Assembly (NCBI GenBank): GCA_900548265.1
Contig: URKG01000001.1
Span: 62,001 to 126,000 of the forward strand
Reading direction: 5' to 3'
Source of the DNA: an uncultured Collinsella sp.
GTDB lineage: Bacteria; Actinomycetota; Coriobacteriia; Coriobacteriales; Coriobacteriaceae
Length of the DNA stretch: 64,000 bases
Of this stretch, positions 7,784-15,738 are shown piece after piece. Position numbers and translations under genes: made by a program. Within the stretch, counting starts at the first letter, position 1, and every line of letters starts with the position of its first letter. The notes beneath the pieces are model-generated. The model made no database searches. It worked only from the letters and a program-made list of their open reading frames with translations, and was not told the DNA's origin.

Positions 7784-9908
7784 GCGTTTCTGGTCTAGAC
7801 GCGTTTTGACGCGCCGTCCGAGCTGCCATCGCAAGCGAGGCGGCTTTATGGGCCGCGCCGGTATCGACCTGTTTATCGAAGACGGTGCCTACACCACGCT
7901 TTCTTCTGCCGTGGTCATCCTAGTGGTGCTCACGTTGTTGTTTTCGTCGACCGCGGCGATATGGAGCATGTCGCGTGCCGGGGATACCCAGGTGGCGGCC
8001 GATAGCGGCGCGTTGGCGGGTGCCAACGTGGTGTCGTCCTATCACACGGCTGCCACGGTGGTTGATGCGAGCATCTTGAGTCTGGGGCTAGCGGGGTTTG
8101 CCACAATCGGGACGGGCCTGGTTGCCATTCTCATCCCAGGTGCCGAACCAGTTGCCGGCAATATGGTCGACACCGGGATTGAGATCATTAAAACGCGCAA
8201 CAAGTTTGCCAAAAGCGCATCGGAAGGCTTGCAGAAAATCGAGACGGCTCTGCCGTATCTGATTGCCGCGCGTGCCACGCAGGCGGTGTCGGCGCAGGAT
8301 ACCGACGGCGTGACCTATACCGGTACGGCGCTTGCCGTGCCCAGGACATCCGAGTCGGATTTTGTTGCGCTCGAAGGATCAGAAATCTCGACCGATGCCA
8401 TTAAAGATGCGTCGGAAGATCTGGAGCGCGCGGCCGAGGAGCTACAAAAAGCATCGGAGGAGACGGCGAAGGCCAAAGAGCGCGCCTGGCTAGCGGATTG
8501 TGGTGGATCGGATAAAGGTTCGGTCGGCAGCTGTTCGTGTATGTGGGAGCGCACAAAAAGCCTAACGGATCTCTCCGGTGTTCAAAATCCGCATTACGCT
8601 TCGAGCGTTACGTGGGAACCGCAAGTGGCGCTCGATCGCTCGAAGGACTACTACCATCGGCGTCTGGCAAACGAGAAGCCCCAAGGCTCGAGTGTCGAGA
8701 TGAAGGCGGAGTCTGCGGCGCGTAAGGCGTTTTATACCTATGCGAGCGCGGAGGTCGATCGGGCATATATAACCGAGAACGGAGACAGGGTTTCCTCCTA
8801 TATTCCGCTGCTGCCGCGCAACTCTGATGAGGTCCGGGCGACGGAACTCTATACCGATGCGGTGTGGCCGACTAGCGTGAACGATGACAAGGCGTATCTG
8901 CATTACGGGACGACCTGCCCTAACTATAAGAAAGGAACGCCGAGCGGATTTGCTTCGGTTGCCGATTACGATGGGCAAGATAAATGCAGCAAATGCCATT
9001 TTGGCGTTTCGTCGCTTGGTGCTGTTGCGGCGCCTTCAACCTCTATCGAAAACGGCTTCGAGTATCACTTTGACAAGTTTAAAGACGCCCTGGAGGACTA
9101 CGTCGACTGTCGCAACAAGGAACTCGAACTCGAGCGTCAGACCGAGGACGAAGCCGACCGTGCGGGCAATGCGTTCGATACCGCCATCAAAGAGCTTTCA
9201 GGCGAGCGCCCGCGCATCGCTCCGCCCGGTCGCAACGGCGTGGTCGCCTTTGCGGTCTCGGGCGCCATCTCCAGTCCCGACGAGCTCAACTCTTCGTTTA
9301 ACACGGCAGCTGAGCTTGGCGATCGTGGTGCAATTTCTGCTGCAGTGCTCGCGCCCGATGATGCGACGGCACAAAATAACGTTCTCTCGCGGTTTTTCTC
9401 GACGCTGGAGGAGCGTTCGGGCGGCGTTGCCGGCGTGCTCGACGGCGTTATGGATGTTTGGGGCCGCCTGCTTGTGGGGTACGGAGACATCCAGGGTGCG
9501 GTCGACGAGCTTATGGGAGAGCTGATCGGTGGCTTGGGAGGGAGTAGCGGCGCGTTGGGCTCCATCGCGTCCTGGCTCGGTGACACCGTCTCGTCCTCCG
9601 TGGCGGCGCTGGGACTCGAACCGTGCGATTTGCGTTTGCGAAAACCGGTGCTGACCGATACCGCCAATGTCATCAAAAGTCCGGGGTCCGATATCGCGGG
9701 CATCTCCAAAGCTCAAGATACCCTGCGAAAAATCCCCTTGGGCGTGACTGACCCCAAGACACTTTGCGAGGCCTTGGAATATCACGTCGAGCGCACCATC
9801 AGCGGCGCGGTGTTCACGGTTGCGGAGATTCCGCTGCCCGGCGGCGGCTCCATCCCGCTCACTGTCGATGTTGCCACGCTGGTGGGAGCTTTTGGCGGTG
9901 GGTCGTAA
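7755..9908 (+). CDS. TadG-like large pilus-associated protein
   Basis: About 717 residues. After a basic N-terminus (residues 1-45) there is one membrane helix (VVILVVLTLLFSSTAAIWSM) followed by QVAADSGALAGANVV, the hallmark of TadG-type and helicase/secretion-neighbourhood TadE proteins. The long external part has coiled-coil-like Glu/Lys/Ala stretches (about 215-255), a cluster of Cys (CGGSDKGSVGSCSC and CSKCHFG) that could bind metal or form disulfides, and a hydrophobic Gly-rich C-terminus. ATG 7755 is chosen because GGAGGGA precedes it by 4 nt. It may form a tip or wall-linked component of the Flp pilus; that is inference from position. Confidence 0.8.
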   Translation: MIRGLLHGIKRFWSRRVLTRRPSCHRKRGGFMGRAGIDLFIEDGAYTTLSSAVVILVVLTLLFSSTAAIWSMSRAGDTQVAADSGALAGANVVSSYHTAATVVDASILSLGLAGFATIGTGLVAILIPGAEPVAGNMVDTGIEIIKTRNKFAKSASEGLQKIETALPYLIAARATQAVSAQDTDGVTYTGTALAVPRTSESDFVALEGSEISTDAIKDASEDLERAAEELQKASEETAKAKERAWLADCGGSDKGSVGSCSCMWERTKSLTDLSGVQNPHYASSVTWEPQVALDRSKDYYHRRLANEKPQGSSVEMKAESAARKAFYTYASAEVDRAYITENGDRVSSYIPLLPRNSDEVRATELYTDAVWPTSVNDDKAYLHYGTTCPNYKKGTPSGFASVADYDGQDKCSKCHFGVSSLGAVAAPSTSIENGFEYHFDKFKDALEDYVDCRNKELELERQTEDEADRAGNAFDTAIKELSGERPRIAPPGRNGVVAFAVSGAISSPDELNSSFNTAAELGDRGAISAAVLAPDDATAQNNVLSRFFSTLEERSGGVAGVLDGVMDVWGRLLVGYGDIQGAVDELMGELIGGLGGSSGALGSIASWLGDTVSSSVAALGLEPCDLRLRKPVLTDTANVIKSPGSDIAGISKAQDTLRKIPLGVTDPKTLCEALEYHVERTISGAVFTVAEIPLPGGGSIPLTVDVATLVGAFGGGS

Positions 9909-10384
9909 TGGGCATTCGCTCGGGCTTGCGCGAGGAGCGTGCCCAGGCGACGGTCGAGATGGCCGTGGTCACGCCTGTCCTGCTCGTGCTGGCTCTCATC
10001 GCGTACAACATCATGATCTTTGCCGGCGCGGTCTCGCGCTTCGACCGCGTGGTGCCCGACATCGTGCTGGCGCACGCTGTGGCACCGGGCGGGGAGGGTG
10101 ACGAGAACTCTGCCGATGCCTCGGTGACGGTCCAGACTCAAATTCTGAATGCCATGGAAGGCTATGACTTGCAGATCGAAGTGTCGAGCGAGCAAGGCGC
10201 GAAGGCATCAGATGGTGGCCTGCTCTCCCTATCCGGTACGTTTAGGACCTACACCTGCACCATGCACTATGAGCCGTGGCCGACTTCTCTCAGCATCGCT
10301 GGCGTTCCGCTGGGGGCGCCGACAACGTTGTCGCACGAGCGCGCGGTGACGGTCGATCCATGGCGTCCGGGGGTGGTCATGTGA
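9908..10384 (+). CDS. TadE-like pseudopilin
   Basis: 158 residues. N-terminal EERAQATVEMAVVTPVLLVLALIA has the same Ala-Gln-x-Thr-x-Glu processing motif seen in the three other pilin-like genes of this operon, then a membrane helix. ATG 9908 overlaps the TAA of the TadG-like gene (TAATG), so translation is coupled. The external domain (about 120 residues) is unclassified and contains one Cys. Confidence 0.8.
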   Translation: MGIRSGLREERAQATVEMAVVTPVLLVLALIAYNIMIFAGAVSRFDRVVPDIVLAHAVAPGGEGDENSADASVTVQTQILNAMEGYDLQIEVSSEQGAKASDGGLLSLSGTFRTYTCTMHYEPWPTSLSIAGVPLGAPTTLSHERAVTVDPWRPGVVM

Positions 10385-10740
10385 CCGCGGTCTCGTCCTA
10401 CATCGCTTACGCGCGGGCACTCAACAGGCTGGGTTGGACGCCGGCCGAGTTTGTGGTGGCGGAGTCGTTTGTCGTGCGCCTGCGCGGCATGCTGGGACGG
10501 CGTCCGGTTGCCGCCAACGGCCTGCCGCTCGTCATGGCGTTTCCACGCTGCTCTTCGGTCCATACGTGTTTTATGGCCTATCCCATCGACATCGCCTTCA
10601 TCGATCGCGACGGCAATATCCTCGCGCGATACGAAAACGTTCGTCCTTGGCGCATGTGCTCCCACCCATGCGCCTGGGCCGCACTAGAGCGTCCTTCAAT
10701 CATTGTTTCGACCCCTGCTCTCCAACGCGTGCCGGCTTAA
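10381..10740 (+). CDS. DUF192 family protein
   Basis: About 119 residues. RLRGMLGRRP, then MAFPRCSSVHTCFMAYPIDIAFID is the DUF192 core (family pattern R.RGLMGR ... F.......MW N/M ..PLDV.F.D). Members are small, often secreted or membrane linked, and of unknown biochemical function. GTG 10381 overlaps the previous stop (GTGA); ATG 10360 in the same frame is an alternative that would add seven residues. No signal peptide is visible here, unlike many DUF192 proteins. It looks like the last gene of the pilus operon. Confidence 0.82.
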   Translation: MTAVSSYIAYARALNRLGWTPAEFVVAESFVVRLRGMLGRRPVAANGLPLVMAFPRCSSVHTCFMAYPIDIAFIDRDGNILARYENVRPWRMCSHPCAWAALERPSIIVSTPALQRVPA

Positions 10741-10798
10741 GAATTGGCGACTGCGGACTTTCGTCATACGAAATTGGGTAAGATGGAGGAGAAGATGC

Positions 10799-11065
10799 AT
10801 GGATGTTGAGATCCATCCGAACGCCAAAAAACACTTGACGGAAAAGCAGGTGCTAGGTGCCTGGTTCGCGGTTACTGAGTGCATTCGCCGCGAGTCGGAG
10901 GACGAGCCGCCGAGATGGCTTGCGATTGGATGGCTCCCAGACGGACGAAGCGTGGAGCTTGTCGCGGTCGAGCTTGTCCGTGGGTGGCTTATCATTCATG
11001 CCTTGTCTCCAGTCCAGAAGAAATTTTGGCAGGAGATTGAACAGGCTCGGCAAAGGGGTCGATGA
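10799..11065 (+). CDS. Putative toxin of a type II toxin-antitoxin pair
   Basis: 88 residues from ATG 10799 (GGAGGAG 7 nt upstream); the frame is open further upstream but that part reads as noise. The core RWLAIGWLPDGRSVELVAVELVRGWLIIHALSP resembles small toxins of the BrnT/RelE-like group that end in an IIHA-type strand, and ends with KKFWQEIEQA. It overlaps by 4 nt with a ribbon-helix-helix gene, the standard toxin-antitoxin layout. Assignment to a named family would need a profile search. Confidence 0.6.
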   Translation: MDVEIHPNAKKHLTEKQVLGAWFAVTECIRRESEDEPPRWLAIGWLPDGRSVELVAVELVRGWLIIHALSPVQKKFWQEIEQARQRGR

Positions 11066-11349
11066 TGGGCAAGACGTATACGGCCGCTAATGGTCAGGTT
11101 GTAACGGATGAAATGATTGACGCGTGGTGCGAGTCGTACGAGCGCGGAGAGTTTCCGGATGGCGAACACACCGTTGGTGGGATCGTGCATGGACGGCCCC
11201 CGCTCTCAGGTGAGGGGACGGCAACGCTGTCGGTCAAGATTCCTCTGGGAATGAAGGAGGCCATTCGTCGACGGGCGGCTGCCGAGGGGATGACGCCAAG
11301 TGAGTTTGCCCGTGCGGCTCTGAGTGAAAAACTTCTTGCTGCCGGCTGA
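11062..11349 (+). CDS. Ribbon-helix-helix (CopG/Arc-type) antitoxin
   Basis: 95 residues; two adjacent ATG codons (11062, 11065) are possible starts, the first overlapping the toxin stop by 4 nt. The C-terminal 40 residues (ATLSVKIPLGMKEAIRRRA, then GMTPSEFARAALSEKLL) form a ribbon-helix-helix DNA-binding motif. The N-terminal half (DEMIDAWCESYERGEFPDG) is probably the toxin-binding arm. Family knowledge suggests that it autoregulates the pair. tRNA-Phe follows 123 nt downstream. Confidence 0.7.
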   Translation: MMGKTYTAANGQVVTDEMIDAWCESYERGEFPDGEHTVGGIVHGRPPLSGEGTATLSVKIPLGMKEAIRRRAAAEGMTPSEFARAALSEKLLAAG

Positions 11350-11412
11350 TGCCTCTGACGTGCCGATTTATAGAACCGAGGCTGTGCTCAAAAACTTTTT
11401 TAAAATTCTCGG

Positions 11413-11440
11413 TTGACCGGAACGCGTCCTTGGTTATACT
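11413..11440 (+). promoter_or_regulatory. Promoter of tRNA-Phe
   Basis: -35 TTGACC (11413-11418) and -10 TATACT (11435-11440) with a 16-nt spacer, 32 nt before the mature tRNA. Confidence 0.75.
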
Positions 11441-11472
11441 AATCAAGCCTTGAAACAAGGCACACCTCAAAT

Positions 11473-11545
<73 letters not shown>

Positions 11546-11558
11546 CCTTGAATTGACT

Positions 11559-11590
11559 AGGACCTCTGCAAAGGGGTCCTTTTCTTTTAT
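11559..11590 (+). terminator. tRNA-Phe terminator
   Basis: AGGACC (11559-11564) pairs with GGTCCT (11575-11580) followed by TTTCTTTTA. It is copied almost exactly at 11745-11776. Confidence 0.8.
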
Positions 11591-11776
11591 GCAGCCCCCA
11601 CATGGAATCGAACCCCGTGAGGGCGCGGAGCTGAGTAAACGCGTAAGCGTTTGCCAGCGCAGCTCGCAAGGCGCGTAAGCGCCGCAGCGGTCCGTCCGCG
11701 CAGCGCGCGGACGCGATTCCCTTCCCCGCCACCTTGAATTGACTAGGACCTCTGCAAAGGGGCCCTTTTCTTTTAT
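11591..11776. repeat. tRNA-tail repeat module, Phe copy
   Basis: Bases 11528-11590 (3' half of the tRNA-Phe T-arm, acceptor and terminator, 63 nt) are repeated at 11714-11776 with one difference; offset 186 bp. The insert starts with GGAATCGAACCCC (11604-11616), the exact inverse of the tRNA T-arm at 11522-11534. Three hairpins follow: GTAAACGC/GCGTTTGC (11635-11654, loop GTAA), GGCGC/GCGCC (11670-11683, loop GTAA) and GTCCGCGC/GCGCGGAC (11694-11712, loop AGC). No coding frame is credible here. Confidence 0.9.
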
Positions 11777-11788
11777 CGAGGGCTCTGC

Positions 11789-11834
11789 GGAAATTGCGTC
11801 CCGGAATTTGGCTTCAGAGTGGGATGCGCTTTCC
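11789..11834. repeat. Dispersed palindromic repeat (GGAAACTGCGACCC family), copy 1
   Basis: GGAAATTGCGTCCC (11789-11802) faces GGGATGCGCTTTCC (11821-11834), 11 of 14 complementary. The left arm and its GGAATTTG spacer closely match the repeat at 61855. The rest of the gap to 12013 holds a possible -10 (TATACT, 11943-11948) for the next gene and nothing else I recognise. Confidence 0.65.
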
Positions 11835-12013
11835 GGCGCTTACTTCCGACGTGCGTGCACATCTCGGGCCCGCCCGCTCAGACATTCCTCCCACTTTCGC
11901 GTCACTTTGCAGACCGTTCGGTCGCCTGTCCGCACACGCGGGTATACTCAAAACGATACTTATCCTATGCAATACGATGCGGGTTCGACCTGCATGATCC
12001 GAAGGGGGCAGTG

Positions 12014-13075
12014 ATGGAGAGGATACTCGGCGTTAATCTCTCTGGCTGGTTTATTCCGGAGCCTTGGGTGACCCCGTCGCTATACGCGGCGACCGGTGCA
12101 TCCAACGCGGCCGAGCTGCAGGAGGCCATGGGCACCGCCGCCTATAACGAGCGCATGCGCCGTCATTACGAGACGTTTGTGAGCGAGGACGATTTCCGTC
12201 GCATGGCGCAGATCGGTCTCAATGCCGTGCGTCTGCCGGTGCCCTGGTATGCCTTTGGCTCGCAGGAGTCCGATGCGTCCTACATCTCGGTTGTCGATTA
12301 CATCGACCGCGCGATTGAGTGGGCTGCCAAGTACAACATTCGCGTGCTGCTTGACCTGGCGACTGTGCCCGGTGGTCAGGGCGATTCCAACGATTCGCCC
12401 GCCACGCCGGAGGCTGTTGCCGAGTGGCATTCGTCCACTAACGGCCGCCATGTCGCACTCGACGTGCTCGAGCGCTTGGCCGAGCGTTACGGCGAGGCCG
12501 AGAGCCTGCTGGGCATTGAGCTGCTGGATACGCCGCAGATGAGTGTCCGCAAGAGTCTCTTTGCCATGACGGATGGCATTCCGGCTCACTACCTGCGCAA
12601 TTTCTATCGCGATGCCTACGAGCTCGTCCGTTCGTATATGCCCGAGGATAAGATCGTCGTCTTCTCGTCTTCGGGGCATCCCAGCGAGTGGAAGCATTTT
12701 ATGCGCGGCGCCAAGTACAAGAACGTCTACATGGACCTTCACCTGTACCATTACCGCGACGAGTATGCGCTCGATATCACGAGCCCCCGCGGGCTGACGA
12801 CGGCGATTTCCCGTAACAAGCGCGAGCTTAAAGAAGCGATTTCGACTGGGTTCCCCGTGCTGGTGGGCGAATGGTCGGGCGCGGCGATCTTTGCCAACTC
12901 GTCGGTTACGCCCGAGGGCCGCAATGCCTACGAGCGCGTGTTTATCGCCAATCAGCTGGCTTCGTTTGCGCCGGCTGCCGGCTGGTTCTTCCAAACGTGG
13001 AAGACCGAGAAGCGCATTGCAGCATGGGACGCCCGCGCGGCGCTCGGTACGCTCGAGCGCGGCATGATTGAATAG
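12014..13075 (+). CDS. Glycoside hydrolase family 5-like protein, acid/base residue missing
   Basis: 353 residues from ATG 12014 (AAGGGGG 5 nt upstream). The fold markers of GH5 exo-beta-1,3-glucanase-like (BglC) proteins are present: LGVNLSGWFIPEPWV at the N-terminus, GLNAVRLPVPWYAF near residue 75, and GFPVLVGEWSGA with the nucleophile Glu near 286. In active enzymes the acid/base Glu lies in a LLNEP motif; here the matching segment reads GIELLDTPQ (residues 167-175), with Thr173 where Glu is expected. There is no signal peptide, so it is cytoplasmic. It may be a catalytically altered or non-catalytic sugar-binding protein. Confidence 0.8.
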   Translation: MERILGVNLSGWFIPEPWVTPSLYAATGASNAAELQEAMGTAAYNERMRRHYETFVSEDDFRRMAQIGLNAVRLPVPWYAFGSQESDASYISVVDYIDRAIEWAAKYNIRVLLDLATVPGGQGDSNDSPATPEAVAEWHSSTNGRHVALDVLERLAERYGEAESLLGIELLDTPQMSVRKSLFAMTDGIPAHYLRNFYRDAYELVRSYMPEDKIVVFSSSGHPSEWKHFMRGAKYKNVYMDLHLYHYRDEYALDITSPRGLTTAISRNKRELKEAISTGFPVLVGEWSGAAIFANSSVTPEGRNAYERVFIANQLASFAPAAGWFFQTWKTEKRIAAWDARAALGTLERGMIE

Positions 13076-13081
13076 GTTGAT

Positions 13082-13960
13082 ATGACGCAAAACAGCGCCC
13101 ATACGGGCAAACTCTATGTGGTCGGCACGCCCATCGGCAACCTGGGCGACCTGTCCCCGCGCGTTGGCGAGGCGTTTGCCGCCGCCGATGCCATCTGCTG
13201 CGAAGACACGCGTGTGACGTCAAAGCTGCTGATGCACCTGGGCATTTCCAAGCCGCTTGTCCGTTGCGACGAGAATGTGATCGCCAGCCGCGCCGCCGGC
13301 CTAGTCGACCGTCTGCTGGCGGGGGAGACCCTCGCCTTTGCCTCGGACGCCGGCATGCCGAGCGTGTCCGATCCCGGCCAGGCGCTGGTCGAGGCGGCAC
13401 GTGAGGTCGATGTGCCCGTAGAAGTTATTCCCGGGCCCTCTGCTTGCGTCACGGCGCTCGTTTCGTCCGGCATTCCCTGCGAGCATTTTTTCTTCGAGGG
13501 CTTCTTGGGCCGAAAGCACGGCGACCGTGTGCGCCGTTTGCAGCGCCTTGCCGTGGTGCCCGGCGCGCTCATCTTCTACGAGTCTCCACATCGCATCGTG
13601 GCGACGCTCGAGGCCGTGGTGGAGGTCTTTCCCCAGCGTGAGGTTGCCGTCTGCCGCGAGCTCACCAAGCTGCACGAGGAAGTCTTGCGCGGGCCCGCTG
13701 CCCAGCTTGCCGAGGAGCTGCGTGCTCGCGGCGAGGTAAAGGGCGAGATTGCGCTGGTCATCGCGCCGCCGAGCGAGGATGAGGAGGCCGGTGCCGTGCC
13801 GGTTGGCGCCGCGGCAGCGGATCACGACGAGGCCCTGCGCGAGGATATCCGCGCCGCGCTCGAGGAGGGGGAGCCCGCGTCTGCAGTGGCCAAGCGCCTG
13901 TCTCAGAAGTATTCGCGCCGCAAGCGCGATGTCTATGCCATGGTGCTCGATATGCAATAG
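13082..13960 (+). CDS. rsmI: 16S rRNA (cytidine1402-2'-O)-methyltransferase
   Basis: 292 residues. N-terminal VVGTPIGNLGDLSPR and CEDTRVTSKLL, FASDAGMPSVSDPG, VIPGPSACVTALVSSG and FYESPHR are the conserved boxes of RsmI (tetrapyrrole-methylase fold), which methylates C1402 of 16S rRNA with S-adenosylmethionine. The C-terminus carries an extra acidic/Ala linker before a final basic helix (KRLSQKYSRRKRDVYAMV), as in many RsmI proteins. It starts 6 nt after the GH5-like gene and is followed by metG. Confidence 0.96.
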   Translation: MTQNSAHTGKLYVVGTPIGNLGDLSPRVGEAFAAADAICCEDTRVTSKLLMHLGISKPLVRCDENVIASRAAGLVDRLLAGETLAFASDAGMPSVSDPGQALVEAAREVDVPVEVIPGPSACVTALVSSGIPCEHFFFEGFLGRKHGDRVRRLQRLAVVPGALIFYESPHRIVATLEAVVEVFPQREVAVCRELTKLHEEVLRGPAAQLAEELRARGEVKGEIALVIAPPSEDEEAGAVPVGAAAADHDEALREDIRAALEEGEPASAVAKRLSQKYSRRKRDVYAMVLDMQ

Positions 13961-14029
13961 ATGGAGGATATCCAGCCCTTGCGCTAGAATCATCCTCTGT
14001 ATGCAACGTTTTTCTGGAGGACAAACCCC

Positions 14030-15631
14030 ATGGATCAAAGCAAGCCTTCGTTCTTTATCACGACGCCCATCTACTACGTCAACGCCGATCCGCACCTGGG
14101 CACGGCTTATTCCACCATCATCGCCGACGTTCAGGCCCGTTATCGTCGCTCCGCCGGCTATAACGTCAAGTTCCTGACCGGCATGGACGAGCACGGCGAG
14201 AAGGTCGCCGAGGCCGCAGCCAAGCATGGCATGACGCCGCAGGAGTGGACCGACAGCCAGGCCCCGCACTTCAAGGAGCTTTGGAGCAAGCTCGAGATTT
14301 CCAACGACGACTTCATCCGCACCACCGAGCCGCGCCAGCATCATGCCGTGCAGTACCTGTGGGAGCGCATGAAGGAGTCCGGTTACCTGTATAAGGGCAG
14401 CTACGACGGCTGGTATTGCGTGCCTGATGAGACCTACTTCACCGATACACAGGTCCAGAAGGGCGACGAGGAGTACGGCAGCGTCGGCCAGCACCTGTGC
14501 CCCGACTGCCACCGTCCGCTTGAGCGCGTGCAGGAGGAGTCCTACTTCTTTAAGCTTTCCGCCTTCCAGGACAAGCTGCTCAAGCTCTATGACGAGCACC
14601 CCGACTTTGTCGAGCCTGCGTTCCGCATGAACGAGGTTCGCAGCTTTGTCGAGGGCGGCCTTAACGACCTATCCGTGAGCCGCACGAGCTTCGACTGGGG
14701 CATTCAGGTCCCGTTTGACGAGGGCCACGTGACGTATGTGTGGTTCGATGCACTGCTCAACTATATGACGGCCGTCGGCTACGGTGTCGACACCGACGAG
14801 GCGCGTGCCGAGCTGGCCTATCGCTGGCCCGCACAGTTCCACATCGTGGGTAAGGACATCATCCGCTTCCACTGCGTCATTTGGCCCGCCATGCTCATGG
14901 CCATCGGCGAGGCCCTGCCCGAGCACGTCTTTGCCCACGGCTTCCTGACCGTGCGCAATGCCGAGACCGGCAAGGCCGAGAAGATGTCCAAGAGCCGCGG
15001 CAACGCCATCGCTCCGCAGGACGTTATCGACATGCTGGGCGTCGAGGGCTATCGCTACTACTTCATGACCGACGTCGTTCCCGGCACCGACGGCGCCATC
15101 AGCTTCGATCGCATGGAGCAGGTCTACAACGCCGACCTGGCCAACAGCTGGGGCAATCTGATTTCGCGTTCGCTCAACATGAGCGCAAAGTACTTTGACG
15201 GCTGCGCCCCGGCTAAACCGGCGTCTGCCGACGCGTTCGACAACCCGCTGGCAAAGATTGCCGATGGTCTGGTCGAGCGCTACATGACCAAGATGGACGT
15301 GCTCGATTACGGTGGAGCTAAGGACGAGGTCATGGAGCTCATCCACGCCGCCAACCACTACATCGAGGACTCCGAGCCTTGGGCGCTTGCCAAGGACGAG
15401 GCCAAGGCTGACGAGCTGGCGTTTGTGATCTACAACCTGCTCGAGGCCATCCGCATCGCCGCTCACCTGCTGATGCCGCTCATGCCTCAGACTTCTGCCG
15501 AGGCCCTGCGCCGCCTGTCCTGCGAGGACGAGGCCACGAGCGACGACCTTAAGGGCGTTTGCGCTTGGGGCCTGCTTGCTGGTGGTCAGCCCGTCGAGAA
15601 GGGCGAGCCGCTGTTCCCGCGTCTGGGCTAA
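14030..15631 (+). CDS. metG: Methionyl-tRNA synthetase
   Basis: Class I synthetase charging tRNA-Met, 533 residues. ITTPIYYVNADPHLGTAY holds the HIGH-type motif (HLGT, near residue 22), and EKMSKSRGN holds KMSKS near 318. The connective peptide has one CPDC pair, as in the short single-zinc or zinc-poor MetRS type, and there is no C-terminal tRNA-binding EMAP domain. GGAGG stands 10 nt before the ATG. It is followed by a strong terminator. Confidence 0.97.
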   Translation: MDQSKPSFFITTPIYYVNADPHLGTAYSTIIADVQARYRRSAGYNVKFLTGMDEHGEKVAEAAAKHGMTPQEWTDSQAPHFKELWSKLEISNDDFIRTTEPRQHHAVQYLWERMKESGYLYKGSYDGWYCVPDETYFTDTQVQKGDEEYGSVGQHLCPDCHRPLERVQEESYFFKLSAFQDKLLKLYDEHPDFVEPAFRMNEVRSFVEGGLNDLSVSRTSFDWGIQVPFDEGHVTYVWFDALLNYMTAVGYGVDTDEARAELAYRWPAQFHIVGKDIIRFHCVIWPAMLMAIGEALPEHVFAHGFLTVRNAETGKAEKMSKSRGNAIAPQDVIDMLGVEGYRYYFMTDVVPGTDGAISFDRMEQVYNADLANSWGNLISRSLNMSAKYFDGCAPAKPASADAFDNPLAKIADGLVERYMTKMDVLDYGGAKDEVMELIHAANHYIEDSEPWALAKDEAKADELAFVIYNLLEAIRIAAHLLMPLMPQTSAEALRRLSCEDEATSDDLKGVCAWGLLAGGQPVEKGEPLFPRLG

Positions 15632-15670
15632 GACGCCGCGCGCCATATCGGCAATTTGCTGTTTAGATGT

Positions 15671-15706
15671 AAGGGCATGGCCGCAACGGTCCATGCCCTT
15701 TTGTTT
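15671..15706 (+). terminator. Terminator after metG
   Basis: AAGGGCATGG (15671-15680) pairs with CCATGCCCTT (15691-15700); TTTTG follows. Confidence 0.9.
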
Positions 15707-15738
15707 CAAGACGCCGCCATCATGCTAAGGAGGCAACT

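Noticed and set aside
11714..11776. Attachment sites of an integrated prophage or island at the tRNA genes
   Set aside because: The direct repeats look like att sites, but only 120-130 bp lie between them, without an integrase, and the inverted T-arm is not explained by site-specific integration alone.
13961..14029. T-box leaders upstream of metG, serS, hisS or aspS
   Set aside because: No T-box core sequence or specifier hairpin followed by a terminator/antiterminator was found in any of the four upstream regions.
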